In this document: in pieces, positions 16,907 through 28,781 of the stretch
How positions within the stretch are numbered: position 1 is the first letter of the stretch
Layout of the letters: every line of letters starts with the position of its first letter
Assembly: GCF_008370645.1 (NCBI RefSeq)
Contig: NZ_VTZN01000001.1
Location: forward strand, 62,001 to 126,000
DNA from: Mycobacterium simiae
GTDB lineage: Bacteria; Actinomycetota; Actinomycetes; Mycobacteriales; Mycobacteriaceae
Direction of reading: 5' to 3'
Length of the DNA stretch: 64,000 bases
The notes under the pieces: generated by a model
Seen by the model: only the letters and a program-made list of their open reading frames with translations
The model's database searches: none
What the model was told of the DNA's origin: nothing
Translations under genes and position numbers: made by a program

Positions 16907-19888
16907 GTGACCAAGCCGGCGACGCAGCGACCACGGCTGCCCAGCGTCGGCCGGCTCGGACTGGTCGACCCGCATGCCTGCGCTCGGCTGGCACAGCTGG
17001 GTTGGACAGCAGCGGATGACCAGGCCCATGTAGACCTGCTGTGGTCGCTGTCGCGTGCGCCGGATGCCGACGCTGCGTTGCGAGTGCTGGTACGGCTGGC
17101 TGAAAACCCCGACACTGGGTGGGACGAGCTCAACGCCGCCCTGCTCAGCGATCGCAGCCTGCGTGGGCGGCTGTTAGCGGTGCTGGGTTCGTCGCTGGCA
17201 CTGGGGGACCATTTAGTCGCGCGTCCCCAGTCCTGGAAGCCGCTGCGCGGCAAGCTGTTACTGCCATGTCGCGATGAGATGCAGCGATCGTTCATTACGT
17301 GTGCCGAGGAATTCTCAGGCGGGTTGGGCACGGTCGGGCACGAGCTGCGTGCCCTCTACCGCGACCACCTGCTGATGCTGGCCGCACTCGACCTGGCGGC
17401 TACCGTCGAGGATGAGCCGGTGCTGCCTTTCACCGTGGTGGCTGCCCAGCTGGCCGACACCGCAGACGCGGCCCTGGCAGCAGCGTTGCGGGTCGCCGAG
17501 AAGACGGTGTGCGGCAATGGGACCGTGCCACGTCTGGCGGTTATCGCGATGGGCAAATGCGGTGCCCGCGAACTGAATTACGTCAGCGACGTCGACATCA
17601 TCTTCGTTGGCGAGCATGCTGATCCGGTGACCACCCGCGTCGCCGGCGAAATGATGCGGGTGGCGTCGTCGGCATTCTTCGAGGTGGACGCCGGGCTACG
17701 GCCGGAGGGTCGCAGCGGGGAGCTGGTCCGCACGGTCGAATCGCATATCGCCTACTACCAGCGCTGGGCCAAGACCTGGGAGTTTCAGGCGCTGCTGAAA
17801 GCCCGCGTATCAGCCGGCGACGCTGAACTCGGCCAGCGCTACCTGGACGCATTGCGGCCGATGGTGTGGACCGCCTGCGAGCGCGCGGATTTCGTGGTCG
17901 AGGTGCAGGCCATGCGCCGCCGAGTAGAGCAATTGGTCCCAGCCGATATCCGCGGCCGGGAGCTCAAACTTGGCAGTGGCGGACTGCGCGACGTGGAGTT
18001 CGCCGCGCAGCTGCTGCAGCTCGTGCACGGTCGCAGCGACGAGTCACTGCATGTCGCTTCCACCGTCGACGCGCTGGCGGCGTTGGGTCAAGGCGGCTAC
18101 ATCGGGCGCGACGATGCGGCCAACTTGATCGCCTCCTACGAATTCCTGCGGTTGCTCGAGCATCGACTGCAGCTGCAGCGGCTCAAGCGCACCCACTTGC
18201 TGCCGCCGGCCGACGACGACGAGGGAGTGCGCTGGCTGGCGCGGGCGGCCCATATTCGACCCGACGGGCGACACGACGCCGCGGGAGTGCTGCGCGCGGA
18301 GCTTAAGCACCAGAACGTGCGGGTTTCCCGGTTGCACGCCAAACTCTTCTATCAGCCGCTGTTGGAATCGATCGGCCCGGCTGGGCTGGAGATCGCCGGC
18401 CGCGGCATGACGTCGGAGGCCGCCGAGCGGCAGCTGGCGGCGCTGGGCTACGAGGGCCCGCAAACGGCGTTAAAGCACATGTCGGCCCTGGTCAACCAAA
18501 GTGGCCGCCGCGGTCGCGTGCAGTCGGTGCTGTTGCCGCGGCTGCTGGACTGGCTGTCGTATGCCCCGGATCCCGACCGCGGCCTGTTGGCGTACCGGCG
18601 ACTCAGCGAGGCGCTGGCCACCCAAAGCTGGTACCTGGCGACGCTGCGCGACAAGCCGACCGTGGGCAAGCGGCTGATGCATGTGCTGGGCACTTCGGCG
18701 TATGTACCGGATCTGTTGATGCGCGCGCCCGAGGTGATTCAGAGCTACACCGACAACCCGACCGGGCCCAAGCTGCTGGAGACCGAGCCCGCCGCGGTGG
18801 CCCGCGCACTGATCGCCTCGGCCGGGCGCTATGCCGACCCGGTACGTGCCATCGCCGCCGCCCGCACCCTGCGCCGCAGGGAGCTGGCCCGCATCGGTTC
18901 GGCGGACCTGCTGGGCATGCTCGCGGTCACCGCCGTGTGTCATGCGCTGACCTCGGTATGGGTAGCGGTGCTGCAGTCCGCGCTGGAGGCGACTATCCGG
19001 GCCAACCTGCCCGACAACGGCCCCGCCCCAGCGGCCGTTGCCGTCATCGGCATGGGCAGACTGGGCGGTTCGGAGCTGGGCTACGGGTCCGATGCCGATG
19101 TGATGTTCGTGTGCGAGCCGGCCAGCGGTTTCAGTGACGCGCAGGCCGTCAAATGGTCGACGTCGGTTGCCGAACAGGTGCGGACGCACTTGGGCACACC
19201 CAGCGTCGACCCACCGCTGCTGGTCGACGCCAACCTGCGCCCTGAGGGTCGCAACGGCCCGCTGGTTCGCACGCTGGCCTCCTATGAGGCCTACTACGCG
19301 CAGTGGGCGCAGCCGTGGGAGATCCAGGCGCTATTGCGGGCCCACTCGGTGGCCGGCGACGCGGAGTTGGGCCGGCGGTTCCTGCTGATGGCGGACAAGA
19401 CGCGCTATCCGCCGGACGGCGTGTCCGCCGAGGCGGTGCGGGAGATCCGGCGGATCAAGGTGCGCATCGAGTCCGAGCGGCTACCCCGCGGGGCCGACCC
19501 CAACACGCACACCAAACTGGGTCGCGGCGGGCTGACCGACATCGAATGGACCGTGCAGCTGCTGCAGCTGCAGCATGCTCACGAGATCCCGGCTCTACAC
19601 AACACATCGACATTGCAGTCCTTAGACGCGATAACCGCCGCCGGGCTCGTTCCCGAAGATGAGGTGAACCTGCTGCGACAGGCGTGGCTGACCGCCACCC
19701 GGGCCCGCAACGCGTTGGTGCTGGTCCGGGGCAAGCCCACCGATCAGCTGCCCGGGCCCGGACGCCAGCTCAATGCGGTTGCGGTGGCCGCCGGCTGGCA
19801 CAGCGAGGACGGCGGCGAGTTCCTGGACAACTATCTGCGGGTGACGCGGCGAGCAAAAGCGGTGGTGCGCAAGGTATTCGGGAGTTGA
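16907..19888 (+). CDS. glnE: Bifunctional glutamine synthetase adenylyltransferase/deadenylylase
   Basis: 993 aa with the tandem nucleotidyltransferase layout of GlnE. The N-terminal deadenylylase half has [20 protein letters not shown] and [13 protein letters not shown] (about residues 206-270). The C-terminal adenylylase half has [20 protein letters not shown] and [13 protein letters not shown] (about 710-785). The Asp-x-Asp pairs (DVD, DAD) bind catalytic Mg. It attaches or removes AMP on Tyr of GlnA1. The start is GTG at 16907. In M. tuberculosis glnE lies next to glnA1; here about 3.6 kb of accessory DNA separates them. Confidence 0.96.
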   Translation: MTKPATQRPRLPSVGRLGLVDPHACARLAQLGWTAADDQAHVDLLWSLSRAPDADAALRVLVRLAENPDTGWDELNAALLSDRSLRGRLLAVLGSSLALGDHLVARPQSWKPLRGKLLLPCRDEMQRSFITCAEEFSGGLGTVGHELRALYRDHLLMLAALDLAATVEDEPVLPFTVVAAQLADTADAALAAALRVAEKTVCGNGTVPRLAVIAMGKCGARELNYVSDVDIIFVGEHADPVTTRVAGEMMRVASSAFFEVDAGLRPEGRSGELVRTVESHIAYYQRWAKTWEFQALLKARVSAGDAELGQRYLDALRPMVWTACERADFVVEVQAMRRRVEQLVPADIRGRELKLGSGGLRDVEFAAQLLQLVHGRSDESLHVASTVDALAALGQGGYIGRDDAANLIASYEFLRLLEHRLQLQRLKRTHLLPPADDDEGVRWLARAAHIRPDGRHDAAGVLRAELKHQNVRVSRLHAKLFYQPLLESIGPAGLEIAGRGMTSEAAERQLAALGYEGPQTALKHMSALVNQSGRRGRVQSVLLPRLLDWLSYAPDPDRGLLAYRRLSEALATQSWYLATLRDKPTVGKRLMHVLGTSAYVPDLLMRAPEVIQSYTDNPTGPKLLETEPAAVARALIASAGRYADPVRAIAAARTLRRRELARIGSADLLGMLAVTAVCHALTSVWVAVLQSALEATIRANLPDNGPAPAAVAVIGMGRLGGSELGYGSDADVMFVCEPASGFSDAQAVKWSTSVAEQVRTHLGTPSVDPPLLVDANLRPEGRNGPLVRTLASYEAYYAQWAQPWEIQALLRAHSVAGDAELGRRFLLMADKTRYPPDGVSAEAVREIRRIKVRIESERLPRGADPNTHTKLGRGGLTDIEWTVQLLQLQHAHEIPALHNTSTLQSLDAITAAGLVPEDEVNLLRQAWLTATRARNALVLVRGKPTDQLPGPGRQLNAVAVAAGWHSEDGGEFLDNYLRVTRRAKAVVRKVFGS

Positions 19889-19898
19889 GCAGGGGAGG

Positions 19899-20531
19899 GT
19901 GGAGTTGGACGCCGCGTTCGAGGTGTTGAGCGAAGCGGAGCACGATCGCGTTACTGCGACGTATGTGCCGTTGACCGAGGCCGTTCGGGCCCTCATTGAC
20001 GCCACGATCCGGACCCAGGCCGACGACGCGGTCATCGAGCAGGCCCGTGCCGCGGTCGATGCCGTGACGCGATCATTGCGCAGTCAGCGAATCCGCCCAT
20101 CCGGTGTCAGTTACCGCATCGATGGTCGTCTGGTGCCGGTGGCCAACGCAGCCGTCGGTCAGTGCAATCCGATCGCTCCGCCGTTGGTTGTCCACCACGA
20201 AGCTGGGGGGCGGTGTTGGAGCCAATTCGTGCTGGGCGCGGCCTATGAGGGTCCGCCCGGTCTGACCCACGGCGGTGTGTGTGCCCTGGTGCTGGACCAC
20301 ATGCTGGGCGAGGCGGCCAGCCAGGGGCTGACCCAGCCGCTGTACACCGGCACCATCACGGTGAAGTATCTGCGTGGCACGCCGCTGGGGCCGCTTCGTT
20401 GCCAAGCCTGGGTGAACCACACCGAAGGTATCAAAGCCTTTGCGCGCGGGTTCATTTCCGACAGTACGGGCGTCACCGTGGAGGCCGAAGGGGTCTTCAT
20501 CAAACCGACATGGGCACGAGCAGCCGAATGA
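19899..20531 (+). CDS. PaaI/hotdog-fold thioesterase family protein
   Basis: 210 aa. The C-terminal half is a hotdog domain: GAAYEGPPGLTHGGVCALVLDHMLG carries the HGG motif and catalytic Asp of the 4HBT/PaaI type, followed by YTGTITVKYLRGTPLGPLRC. It should hydrolyse an acyl-CoA; the substrate is unknown. The N-terminal ~75 residues are helical and charged. The GTG at 19899 directly abuts GGGGAGG; a TTG at 19905 has better spacing and could be the real start. Its stop overlaps the ATG of the downstream broken oxidoreductase (ATGA). Absent between glnE and glnA1 in M. tuberculosis. Confidence 0.8.
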   Translation: MELDAAFEVLSEAEHDRVTATYVPLTEAVRALIDATIRTQADDAVIEQARAAVDAVTRSLRSQRIRPSGVSYRIDGRLVPVANAAVGQCNPIAPPLVVHHEAGGRCWSQFVLGAAYEGPPGLTHGGVCALVLDHMLGEAASQGLTQPLYTGTITVKYLRGTPLGPLRCQAWVNHTEGIKAFARGFISDSTGVTVEAEGVFIKPTWARAAE

Positions 20532-20884
20532 AGTTCTACATCAGCAGCGCCTTCCTGAAAACAGCGGAGATCATCGAGATTGCAAAGGCCGCCGACGACT
20601 TGGGCTACGACGGCATCGGGACCCGGTATCCATACACCAAAGACGGGCAGCGCCGCTGACCGCCGTTCACCGACTGGCCCGATCCCTGGGTTCTCGTCGG
20701 CGCGCTTGCGCAGGTCACCCGACGGCTGAAGTTCGTCACCACTGTGTGCGTTCCCGCCCTGCGGAATCCCTACTCGGCAGCGAAAGCCATTGGCACCGCG
20801 GCGTTCTTGGCATCTGGGCGGGTGGGGCTGGGCGTCGGGGGCGGCTGGTGCGCACAGGAGTTCACCTTGATGGGTGAGCAGTCT
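20528..20884 (+). pseudogene. Broken luciferase-like (LLM) F420-dependent oxidoreductase
   Basis: Reads MKFYISSAFLKTAEIIEIAK, then AADDLGYDGIG, jumps to RYPYTKDGQRR and hits an in-frame TGA at 20657-20659. The same frame continues with the family sequence FTDWPDPWVLVGALAQVTRR, KFVTTVCVPALRNPYSAAKA and ASGRVGLGVGGGWCAQEFTL before homology ends at about 20884. Compared with intact relatives it lacks a short block after GYDGIG (where DHV normally occurs), has a nonsense codon in place of a Trp, and misses the C-terminal half. Not functional. Confidence 0.8.
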
Positions 20885-21175
20885 GCAGCCCCGTTGAACT
20901 GGAACCCCAGGATCATAAGTCAGTTTTTCTGGCTGTGCCGGCAGCAATGGCAGGTTGCTGACCGCGGTATCGCTTGATGTTCGGGTGCGCAGAGGCTCTG
21001 CGGACATGGATGGCCGAGGATGTCACGAAGCCATACGCGGCCTTTTCGACGCTAGCGGGGTCTGCTCGGAGACCAGCGCTGCCCAACTCCCGGTGACCCG
21101 GTTACACCCCGGCCGGCGCCAGACTGCAAATTGCCGGTAAAGCAACATGACTCGCGAAAATGCTCAACTTGGTCA
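20885..21175. other. Non-coding stretch between the oxidoreductase remnant and the second phospholipase C
   Basis: No frame here looks like a known protein on either strand. The join at about 20884 is abrupt, as if a deletion or insertion removed the rest of the oxidoreductase. No insertion sequence ends were recognised. Confidence 0.4.
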
Positions 21176-22729
21176 TTAGCACAGACCGCTGGGAACCCCA
21201 CGGGAGGGTGTGGTTTCTTGGGTAGGCATGGCTTGTGGGTAGGGGACCCGGTAGGGAATTCCGGCATTCGCACTCCCGATTACGCCGTTCGGGATGCATT
21301 GCGGCAGTTTTGCCAACGCGCCGACCGCAGTGCCGCCGAAATTGGGTACCGTTGGGTTTGGTGGGACTGCGAAGTTGAAGGTCGAGGTTAGGTCACCGGT
21401 GACGCTTCTGCGCCAAGCGGTGAGGTTGGGAACCGGCACCCCAAACCTGGTTTCGATCAATCGAAGTTGTGAGGTGTGGTCGAACGTGTCATGCGCCATC
21501 AGGCCACCGCGGCTGTACGGGGAAATGACAATGCAGGGGACGCGAAAACCCAACCCGATCGGACCGCGAATGCCTCCGGACCCCGCCACTTTGTTGATGT
21601 CTGGGACCGTAATGTACTCGCCGGGAGTGCCTGGCGGCGCTGTGGGCGGCGTAACGTGATCGAAGAAACCGCCGTTTTCGTCATAGGAGACGATCAGCGC
21701 GGTCTTTTCCCATACACCCTGATTGGACAGCAAGATCCTGAGGATACTGATAATAGCGTTGGCGCCTACTGCCGGTGGGAATGCGGGGTGTTCAGACGCA
21801 AGGAAATTGGGGATCACCCATGAAACCTTTGGCAGCCTGTTGGCGGCAACATCGGCAGCAAAATCTAAGGGGTAGGTCGGGGCTATGCCGTAGCGTGCGA
21901 GATCCGATCTAGGATTGGCTGCCTGTTTGAAGTCTTGAATAATCGTGTCGAAGGCGATGCTCGCCCCTAACGGCCCCAAGGTCTTGTTGCGATACATCTT
22001 CCAGCTAATGCCGGCATCGCTGAGGTTCTCTGGCATGATTCGCCAGCTGAATTTCTGAGTCTGGACCGTGGTCGGCATAACCACCTGCGGACCACCGTGG
22101 GTTCCATCAGGGTCGATCGTAGCTCCCACCCAGTACAGCCGGTTGGGTAGGGTCGGCCCAAGCAATGAACCAAAATAGTGATCGCATACCGTGAATGCGT
22201 CGACTAGCAAGTAATGAACCGGCAGATCTTTTCGTGTGTAATAACCCATTACCGTAGGAGTGTTGCCGACGGAGCGAGTCTTGGCCTGAGCCGGCAACCA
22301 GTTGTCGTTGGCGCCGCCATTCCAGGACTCCTGCATTGCGATCCAACTATGATCCGGATCGTTGACGCACTCACCTCCGACCAGGGGGCTTCTGGTGGTG
22401 TCAAAGCGGTAGGGCAACGTAACGCCAGCCGGGTCGAGTGCCTGGGTCCTAGGGTTCCAGCCTCGTTGGGCAAATAATGGCGACGGGGTGTTGAATCCCT
22501 CGGTGCCGGACAGCGTGCCGAAGTAGTGATCAAATGACCGGTTCTCTTGCATGAATAACACGATGTGCTCGATGTCGCTGAGATGGCCGGAACACGGCCC
22601 CGCTCCGTAAGCCTTTTCGATGACCGGACCTGCCAGCGACATCAACGTGGCGGCGCTTCCGGCGGCTGCCGTGGCCAGGAAATCGCGGCGCGAGATACCG
22701 TCGCCGCGCCGTGTATGTGTATTGCGCAC
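21176..22729 (-). CDS. Exported phospholipase C, copy 2
   Basis: 517 aa, clearly homologous to copy 1 (3234-4817) and of the same PF04185 family. The Tat signal has [20 protein letters not shown] with the twin Arg near residue 14. The motif [40 protein letters not shown] and C-terminal [14 protein letters not shown] are all present. The GTG start at 22729 follows AAAGGGG. Substitutions against copy 1 are spread along the protein, so these are diverged paralogues rather than a recent duplication. It sits in the glnE-glnA1 island with an IS3 remnant just upstream. Confidence 0.93.
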   Translation of the reverse strand: MRNTHTRRGDGISRRDFLATAAAGSAATLMSLAGPVIEKAYGAGPCSGHLSDIEHIVLFMQENRSFDHYFGTLSGTEGFNTPSPLFAQRGWNPRTQALDPAGVTLPYRFDTTRSPLVGGECVNDPDHSWIAMQESWNGGANDNWLPAQAKTRSVGNTPTVMGYYTRKDLPVHYLLVDAFTVCDHYFGSLLGPTLPNRLYWVGATIDPDGTHGGPQVVMPTTVQTQKFSWRIMPENLSDAGISWKMYRNKTLGPLGASIAFDTIIQDFKQAANPRSDLARYGIAPTYPLDFAADVAANRLPKVSWVIPNFLASEHPAFPPAVGANAIISILRILLSNQGVWEKTALIVSYDENGGFFDHVTPPTAPPGTPGEYITVPDINKVAGSGGIRGPIGLGFRVPCIVISPYSRGGLMAHDTFDHTSQLRLIETRFGVPVPNLTAWRRSVTGDLTSTFNFAVPPNPTVPNFGGTAVGALAKLPQCIPNGVIGSANAGIPYRVPYPQAMPTQETTPSRGVPSGLC

Positions 22730-22984
22730 TCGTGCCCCTTTTCTGCCGGGCAGTCCATCGTGTATGCAGCTGAACGTAATCTAGGCAATGCGACTGGCCG
22801 CGAATTGACTCGCCGCTCTGCAAAATATCCGTGAACGATGCGCCGACCGGCACGGACGCCGGGTCGGAACAGGACTACGGGTAGGGCTATCCACAGGCTC
22901 GGTGCGGTGTCGGTTGATGCGTCGTTCACTTGAGCTAGCGCGGTGACTCCCAGCCCTCTCGTGGGCGACACGGCTCGACCTTGA

Positions 22985-23344
22985 CCCGACGATCCGCGCC
23001 GCCCGATCCTGCTCGCCGCCAGCGACAACCGGTCACTAATGACCGCCCACGACGCCCGCGCGTTTTTGGCGCTGCTGGTGATCGGCGTGCCCGAGGACCA
23101 GGCCAAAACCTAAATCGAGTCGTTCTTTGGCCACATCAAGGGTGAATGGCCACACCTGGATACCATCACCGAGCCGTCGCTACTGGACGCCGAACTCGCC
23201 AGAGTCCGAACGGAATACAGTTCCGTAAGGCTACCTGACGCGATCGGCTAGGTAACTCCCGACGACGAACACGCCGGCCGCGGCGAAGCTATCCGGCCAG
23301 CCCGCCGCGACGGACTTGAACGCACCCTCGACTACCATCGATAA
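22985..23344 (+). mobile_element. IS3-family transposase remnant (OrfB C-terminal region)
   Basis: One frame preserves the DDE integrase core: SDNRSLMTAHDARAFLALL (second Asp), then IESFFGHIKGEWPHL (catalytic Glu), then LARVRTEYSSVRL and VTPDDEHAGRGEAIR. Two in-frame stops break it: TAA at 23111-23113 where relatives have Trp before IESFF, and TAG at 23249-23251 where relatives have Tyr in GIGYVTP. The N-terminal part and OrfA are missing. A dead insertion sequence fragment between plc copy 2 and glnA1. Confidence 0.8.
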
Positions 23345-23473
23345 CAGCACCAACCCCACCGAGGAGATGCCGTGATTTGGGCAATTTCTCACGCCATCTC
23401 TTCGGTTAAGTCAGAAGCGCCTCAGTTGACACCAAGAATCCGCACCAAAACCTGACTTTACTTCGGGCTCGAA

Positions 23474-24910
<1,437 letters not shown>

Positions 24911-25141
24911 AGAGTGCTCCTTTACTAGTTTCGCGGCCGACGCTAGGGAGGTGTTATTGCCCGCCAGTCAACCCGGTGTTGCGCAGTGGTTACATGACCA
25001 CAAGGCCCGCCAACAGTCCCCGGTTTCTACCGAGCCCTATTGTTGGGCCATGGCCCGCAAAATCGTAACTGGTCCGTTGATGACGCGATCCGGGCCGCCC
25101 CACTGCCAGCCCCGCCGCAATCGGAGCGAGCCGATCGAACC

Positions 25142-25570
25142 ATGCCGATGACGTCGCAATCACCTGCCGGGTATCCCGGTAAGGCGCTCGGTTTCCCGCG
25201 GGCCGGCCCGGGTTCACTGGCGCCGACGGGACGCCGCCTGGCTGCGCTGTGCCTGGACTGGCTGCTGTCCTACGGACTCGCGCTGCTGGGTTTGGGGGTC
25301 GGCGCCTGGTCTCACACCACGTTGTCGACGGCGGTGCTGGTGATCTGGTTGCTGTTGGGTGTGGTGGCGGTGCGCCTTTTTGGATTCACACCGGGCCAGC
25401 TGCTACTGGGCCTGGTGGTAGTGGCGGCCGACGGCCGGCCGCCGGTAGGTGTTGGCCGGCTGTTGGCTCGAGGGATGCTGCTTGCGCTGGTGGTTCCGGC
25501 GCTGTTCACCGACACCGACGGTCGGGGTTTGCATGACCGGCTGACCGGTACGGCGGTGGTGCGCCGCTGA
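25142..25570 (+). CDS. RDD-family membrane protein (Rv2219A-like)
   Basis: About 142 aa. The RDD signature is visible: Arg in TGRRLAALCLDWLLSYGLAL, and a C-terminal DGRGLHDRLTGTAVV. There are three hydrophobic segments (about residues 33-52, 58-76 and 110-125). Function of the family is unsettled; some members exchange ions. Two ATG codons (25142, 25148) are possible; neither has a strong ribosome-binding site. Confidence 0.85.
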   Translation: MPMTSQSPAGYPGKALGFPRAGPGSLAPTGRRLAALCLDWLLSYGLALLGLGVGAWSHTTLSTAVLVIWLLLGVVAVRLFGFTPGQLLLGLVVVAADGRPPVGVGRLLARGMLLALVVPALFTDTDGRGLHDRLTGTAVVRR

Positions 25571-25583
25571 TACTGATGTGCGA

Positions 25584-26336
25584 CTACTTGCGGCGTACCG
25601 TGCGCTGCACGCCGCGCATCTTGCCTGCGTTGGGCAACGGCCCCTTCGGCAGGGTGCCGCTACCGGCCCGTGAACCTAGCGCCGCCAGCCGCGACTCCAA
25701 CGAGTCCATCTGCTTGACCGTGATGTTGGCCGGAAGCCGGGTGAGGTGGCGCTCCAACTTGGCCAGCGGAATCTCGCCGTCGCCGTTGCCCACGACGATG
25801 TCGTAGATCGGTACGTCGCCGACGAGTCGAGCGGTGCGTTTCTTCTCCTGCACGAGTAATGGTTTCACGCGGCCCGCCGAGCCCTCGCCGACCAGGATGA
25901 CACCAGGCCTGCCGAGCACCCGATGCACGGCGTCGAAATGACCGGTGGCAGCCACGCCGGGCGTCACTCGCCACTTGCCGCGCAGGTTGTCTAGCACCCA
26001 GGCCGCCGCACCGGTTTGGCCTTCGGCTTGGCGGTAAATACTGCGCTGGGCGCGGCGGCCGAAGATGATGAACGCTACCAGCGCACCCAACAGCACGCCG
26101 AACGGAATCAACGCGACCATGGTGAGCCCGCCGGCCGACACACCAACCGCCACTGCGATACCCACGACCAGCACAAAAGCGCCGATCATGTACGGCAGCA
26201 GACGTTTGTCCTCCTTGCGCTGAATGTTGAACGCCTGCCACAGCTGAGTGCGGCGCTGCCGAGCCGCCGCCTTACGGGCGGCGCTGGCCGCAGCTTTGGC
26301 GGCCCTGGTTTCGGCGGCATTGCGGGGTTTGGCCAT
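25584..26336 (-). CDS. DUF4191 membrane protein (Rv2219-like)
   Basis: About 250 aa. The N-terminus is Ala/Arg-rich and charged (residues 1-45), two transmembrane segments follow (about 50-72 and 75-95; PYMIGAFVLVVGIAVAVGVS, MVALIPFGVLLGALVAFIIF), and a soluble C-terminal domain starts near GQTGAAAWVLDNLRGKWRV. Conserved in mycobacteria next to lipA; function unknown. The ATG at 26336 (MAKPRNAAETR) is preferred; two other starts lie within 9 bases upstream. Converges on the RDD gene with 13 bp between stops. Confidence 0.85.
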   Translation of the reverse strand: MAKPRNAAETRAAKAAASAARKAAARQRRTQLWQAFNIQRKEDKRLLPYMIGAFVLVVGIAVAVGVSAGGLTMVALIPFGVLLGALVAFIIFGRRAQRSIYRQAEGQTGAAAWVLDNLRGKWRVTPGVAATGHFDAVHRVLGRPGVILVGEGSAGRVKPLLVQEKKRTARLVGDVPIYDIVVGNGDGEIPLAKLERHLTRLPANITVKQMDSLESRLAALGSRAGSGTLPKGPLPNAGKMRGVQRTVRRK

Positions 26337-26362
26337 AGTCATCAAGAATACTTACGCGGCTG

Positions 26363-27307
26363 TTACCGGGAGGTCGAGGCACCGGAGGCCTGGTGGGTCC
26401 GGGCCTGCGCGTAGAGCCGGCCCGCCCGGTAGGACGAACGCACCAGCGGCCCGGCTAACACCCCGGCGAAGCCCACTTCTTCGGCGTACTGCGCATGCTC
26501 GACAAATTCGTCGGGCAGGACCCAGCGCTCGACCGGGTGGTGGCGCGCCGACGGTCGCAGATACTGGGTGATGGTGACAATGTCGCAGCCGGCGCTGCGC
26601 AGCTCCACCAAGGCGGTACGGACTTCTTCAGGGGTTTCGCCCAGGCCGAGGATGAGGTTGCTCTTGGTGACCAGGCCGACGGCGCGTGCGGCGGTGAGCA
26701 CCCCCAAGCTGCGTTGGTAGCTGAACGCGGGCCTGATCCGTTTGAAGATGCGCGGCACGGTTTCGACGTTATGCGCCAACACTTCCGGGCGTGACTCGAA
26801 AACTTCGGCAAGCCGGCCCGGCTCGCCGTTGAAGTCGGGGATCAGCAGTTCCACGCCGGTCTGCGGGTTGAGTTCTTTGATCGCGCGCACGGTTTGCGCA
26901 TACAGCCAGGCCCCGCCGTCGGGCAGGTCATCTCGGGCCACGCCCGTGACGGTGGCGTAGCGCAGCCCCATAGTGTGCACACTCTGGGCGACCCGGCGCG
27001 GCTCGTCGCGGTCCAGCGTCGCCGGTTTTCCGGTGTCGATCTGGCAGAAATCGCAGCGGCGGGTGCATTGGTCGCCGCCGATCAGGAAGGTCGCCTCCCT
27101 GTCCTCCCAGCATTCGAAGATGTTGGGGCAGCCGGCTTCTTCACAGACGGTGTGCAGACCCTCGCGACGCACCAGGTTCTTCAGCTGGGTGTACTCCGGC
27201 CCCATGCGGGCGCGGATACGGATCCACGGTGGCTTGCGCTCGATCGGGGTCTGGGCATTGCGCACCTCCAGGCGCAGCAAGCGCCGGCCTTCGGGTGCGA
27301 CAGTCAC
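26363..27307 (-). CDS. lipA: Lipoyl synthase (radical SAM)
   Basis: 314 aa from a GTG at 27307. It inserts two sulfurs into octanoyl groups carried by lipoyl domains. The radical-SAM cluster motif is CTRRCDFC, and the auxiliary cluster cysteines lie in [12 protein letters not shown]; the C-terminal RSSYRAGRL carries the conserved Arg-Ser-Ser. The GTG overlaps the TGA of lipB (GTGA), so the genes are translationally coupled. The open frame runs further upstream inside lipB, but only from the GTG does the sequence match the family. Confidence 0.96.
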   Translation of the reverse strand: MTVAPEGRRLLRLEVRNAQTPIERKPPWIRIRARMGPEYTQLKNLVRREGLHTVCEEAGCPNIFECWEDREATFLIGGDQCTRRCDFCQIDTGKPATLDRDEPRRVAQSVHTMGLRYATVTGVARDDLPDGGAWLYAQTVRAIKELNPQTGVELLIPDFNGEPGRLAEVFESRPEVLAHNVETVPRIFKRIRPAFSYQRSLGVLTAARAVGLVTKSNLILGLGETPEEVRTALVELRSAGCDIVTITQYLRPSARHHPVERWVLPDEFVEHAQYAEEVGFAGVLAGPLVRSSYRAGRLYAQARTHQASGASTSR

Positions 27308-28056
27308 ATCGCAGATGCTACGCCCGCGACGTGATGACCCGCCTGGCGGCGACGCCTGCCGGAACGGCGGCTTGTGAAGCCGGGCCCCTGGGCACCGACC
27401 GGCAGGACACCATCTAGGGCGTCGCAGACGGCGTCGGCTACGGCCGATCGGACCTCGTCGACAGCTACCTTGCGATCGAGCTCGGCCGACAACGACGTCA
27501 CGTCGGCGTCGCTGATGCCGCACGGCACGATGGTGCTGAATGCGCGCAAGTCGCAGTCGCAGTTGAGCGCAAAACCGTGCTGAGTTGTCGCACGCGACAC
27601 CCGGACCCCGATGGCGGCCACCTTGCGCGCCGGGCGCCCAGCATCGGCTGCCAGCCACACCCCGGACCGGCCGTCGACGCGGCCGGTGTCCAGGCCCAGA
27701 TCGCCGCACACCTTGATCAACGATTCCTCAAGGCGCCGAACGTAGTTGATCACGTCGAGCGGTTCGGCCAACCCGATGATGGGATAACCAACCAACTGGC
27801 CGGGGCCGTGCCAGGTGATCTTGCCGCCGCGGTCGGTGTCGACAACGGGGGTGCCATCTAGCGGACGTTCGTGTGGTTGGGTGCGTCGCCCGGCAGTGTA
27901 GACAGCCGGGTGCTCTAGGAGGAGCAGTGTGTCCGGTCCGCCGGCGACTCGGGCGTCGGCCAGTTCCCGCTGCAGCTGCCAAGCGGTTAGGTAATCGATC
28001 ATCCCGAGCTGACGGACGTCGACGGCGGCCACACCGGACCGGATAGAACCAGCCAC
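27304..28056 (-). CDS. lipB: Octanoyl-ACP:protein N-octanoyltransferase
   Basis: 250 aa from a GTG at 28056. It moves octanoate from ACP to lipoyl domains such as those of DlaT at 33255-35048. Catalytic Lys145 is in [12 protein letters not shown] and Cys179 in IVPCGISD. Other motifs are [29 protein letters not shown] and DGRSGVWL. The C-terminal ~20 residues ([13 protein letters not shown]) are more basic than in the tuberculosis protein. Upstream is the divergent DUF1622 gene; in M. tuberculosis Rv2216 is the direct neighbour. Confidence 0.95.
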   Translation of the reverse strand: MAGSIRSGVAAVDVRQLGMIDYLTAWQLQRELADARVAGGPDTLLLLEHPAVYTAGRRTQPHERPLDGTPVVDTDRGGKITWHGPGQLVGYPIIGLAEPLDVINYVRRLEESLIKVCGDLGLDTGRVDGRSGVWLAADAGRPARKVAAIGVRVSRATTQHGFALNCDCDLRAFSTIVPCGISDADVTSLSAELDRKVAVDEVRSAVADAVCDALDGVLPVGAQGPGFTSRRSGRRRRQAGHHVAGVASAM

Positions 28057-28172
28057 GAAAACGAGGGTACCTGTGAACGCAAGCGTGTTCGCGCGTCGCG
28101 CTGACGCGACGCGCGCGATAACCCGCGGTTTATTAGCGGCGAAATGCGCTTTGCCGAGATAGTGTGCCTGCA

Positions 28173-28559
28173 ATGAGCTTCATCGAATCTGTTGCCCGCG
28201 TTGGCATGGCGATCGACGGCCTGGGTGTCGCGGTGATCATTGTGGGCGCTGTGGTCGCCATTGTGCTCTTCTTGTGCCGCGCGCCACGCAACGCCGCCCA
28301 CGCTTACCGAGAATTTCGGGTACAGCTCGGCCGCTCGATTTTGGTCGGCTTAGAGCTCTTGGTGGCCGGCGACATCATCAAGACGATTGCCCTGAAACCC
28401 AACGCCCAGAGTGTCGCCGCGCTGGCCGGCATTGTCGCAATCCGAACCTTCTTGAGCTTCTCGCTCACCGTGGAGATGACCGGGCGCTGGCCCTGGCAGG
28501 AAGACAAGCGGACGGATCCGGCGCCGGCCGCTGCCACGCCGAGCGTCGCTGGCGCGTAG
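28173..28559 (+). CDS. DUF1622 membrane protein
   Basis: 128 aa. Three hydrophobic stretches: [17 protein letters not shown] (about 18-36), [17 protein letters not shown] (53-70) and a third at [20 protein letters not shown] (80-98). The middle [20 protein letters not shown] and [18 protein letters not shown] are characteristic of this domain of unknown function. The ATG at 28173 is preferred over a GTG at 28164. Transcribed divergently from lipB over about 115 bp. Confidence 0.8.
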   Translation: MSFIESVARVGMAIDGLGVAVIIVGAVVAIVLFLCRAPRNAAHAYREFRVQLGRSILVGLELLVAGDIIKTIALKPNAQSVAALAGIVAIRTFLSFSLTVEMTGRWPWQEDKRTDPAPAAATPSVAGA

Positions 28560-28781
28560 CTATGCGAGGGGCCGGCCAGGCGGGCGCCGATATGGCCTGG
28601 TACCCGGCGGCGGACGGATGCCGCGGCCGGGTGGATCCGATCTATCACGACCTTGGTCCCGAATGGCTTCGGGCGTTGGCCCAACCATCCCGTTCGAGCT
28701 CGTCGAGGAGTTTCATGTTCGTCTTCGTGAGTGATCGCCGTCCGGACGGCGGTGGAGCGCTGCCCGTGAGCAGGATGGCGC

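Noticed and set aside
17200-17220. GGGGACCATTTAGTC as a second DosR-like box
   Set aside because: It is inside glnE coding sequence, imperfect, and not near a gene start.
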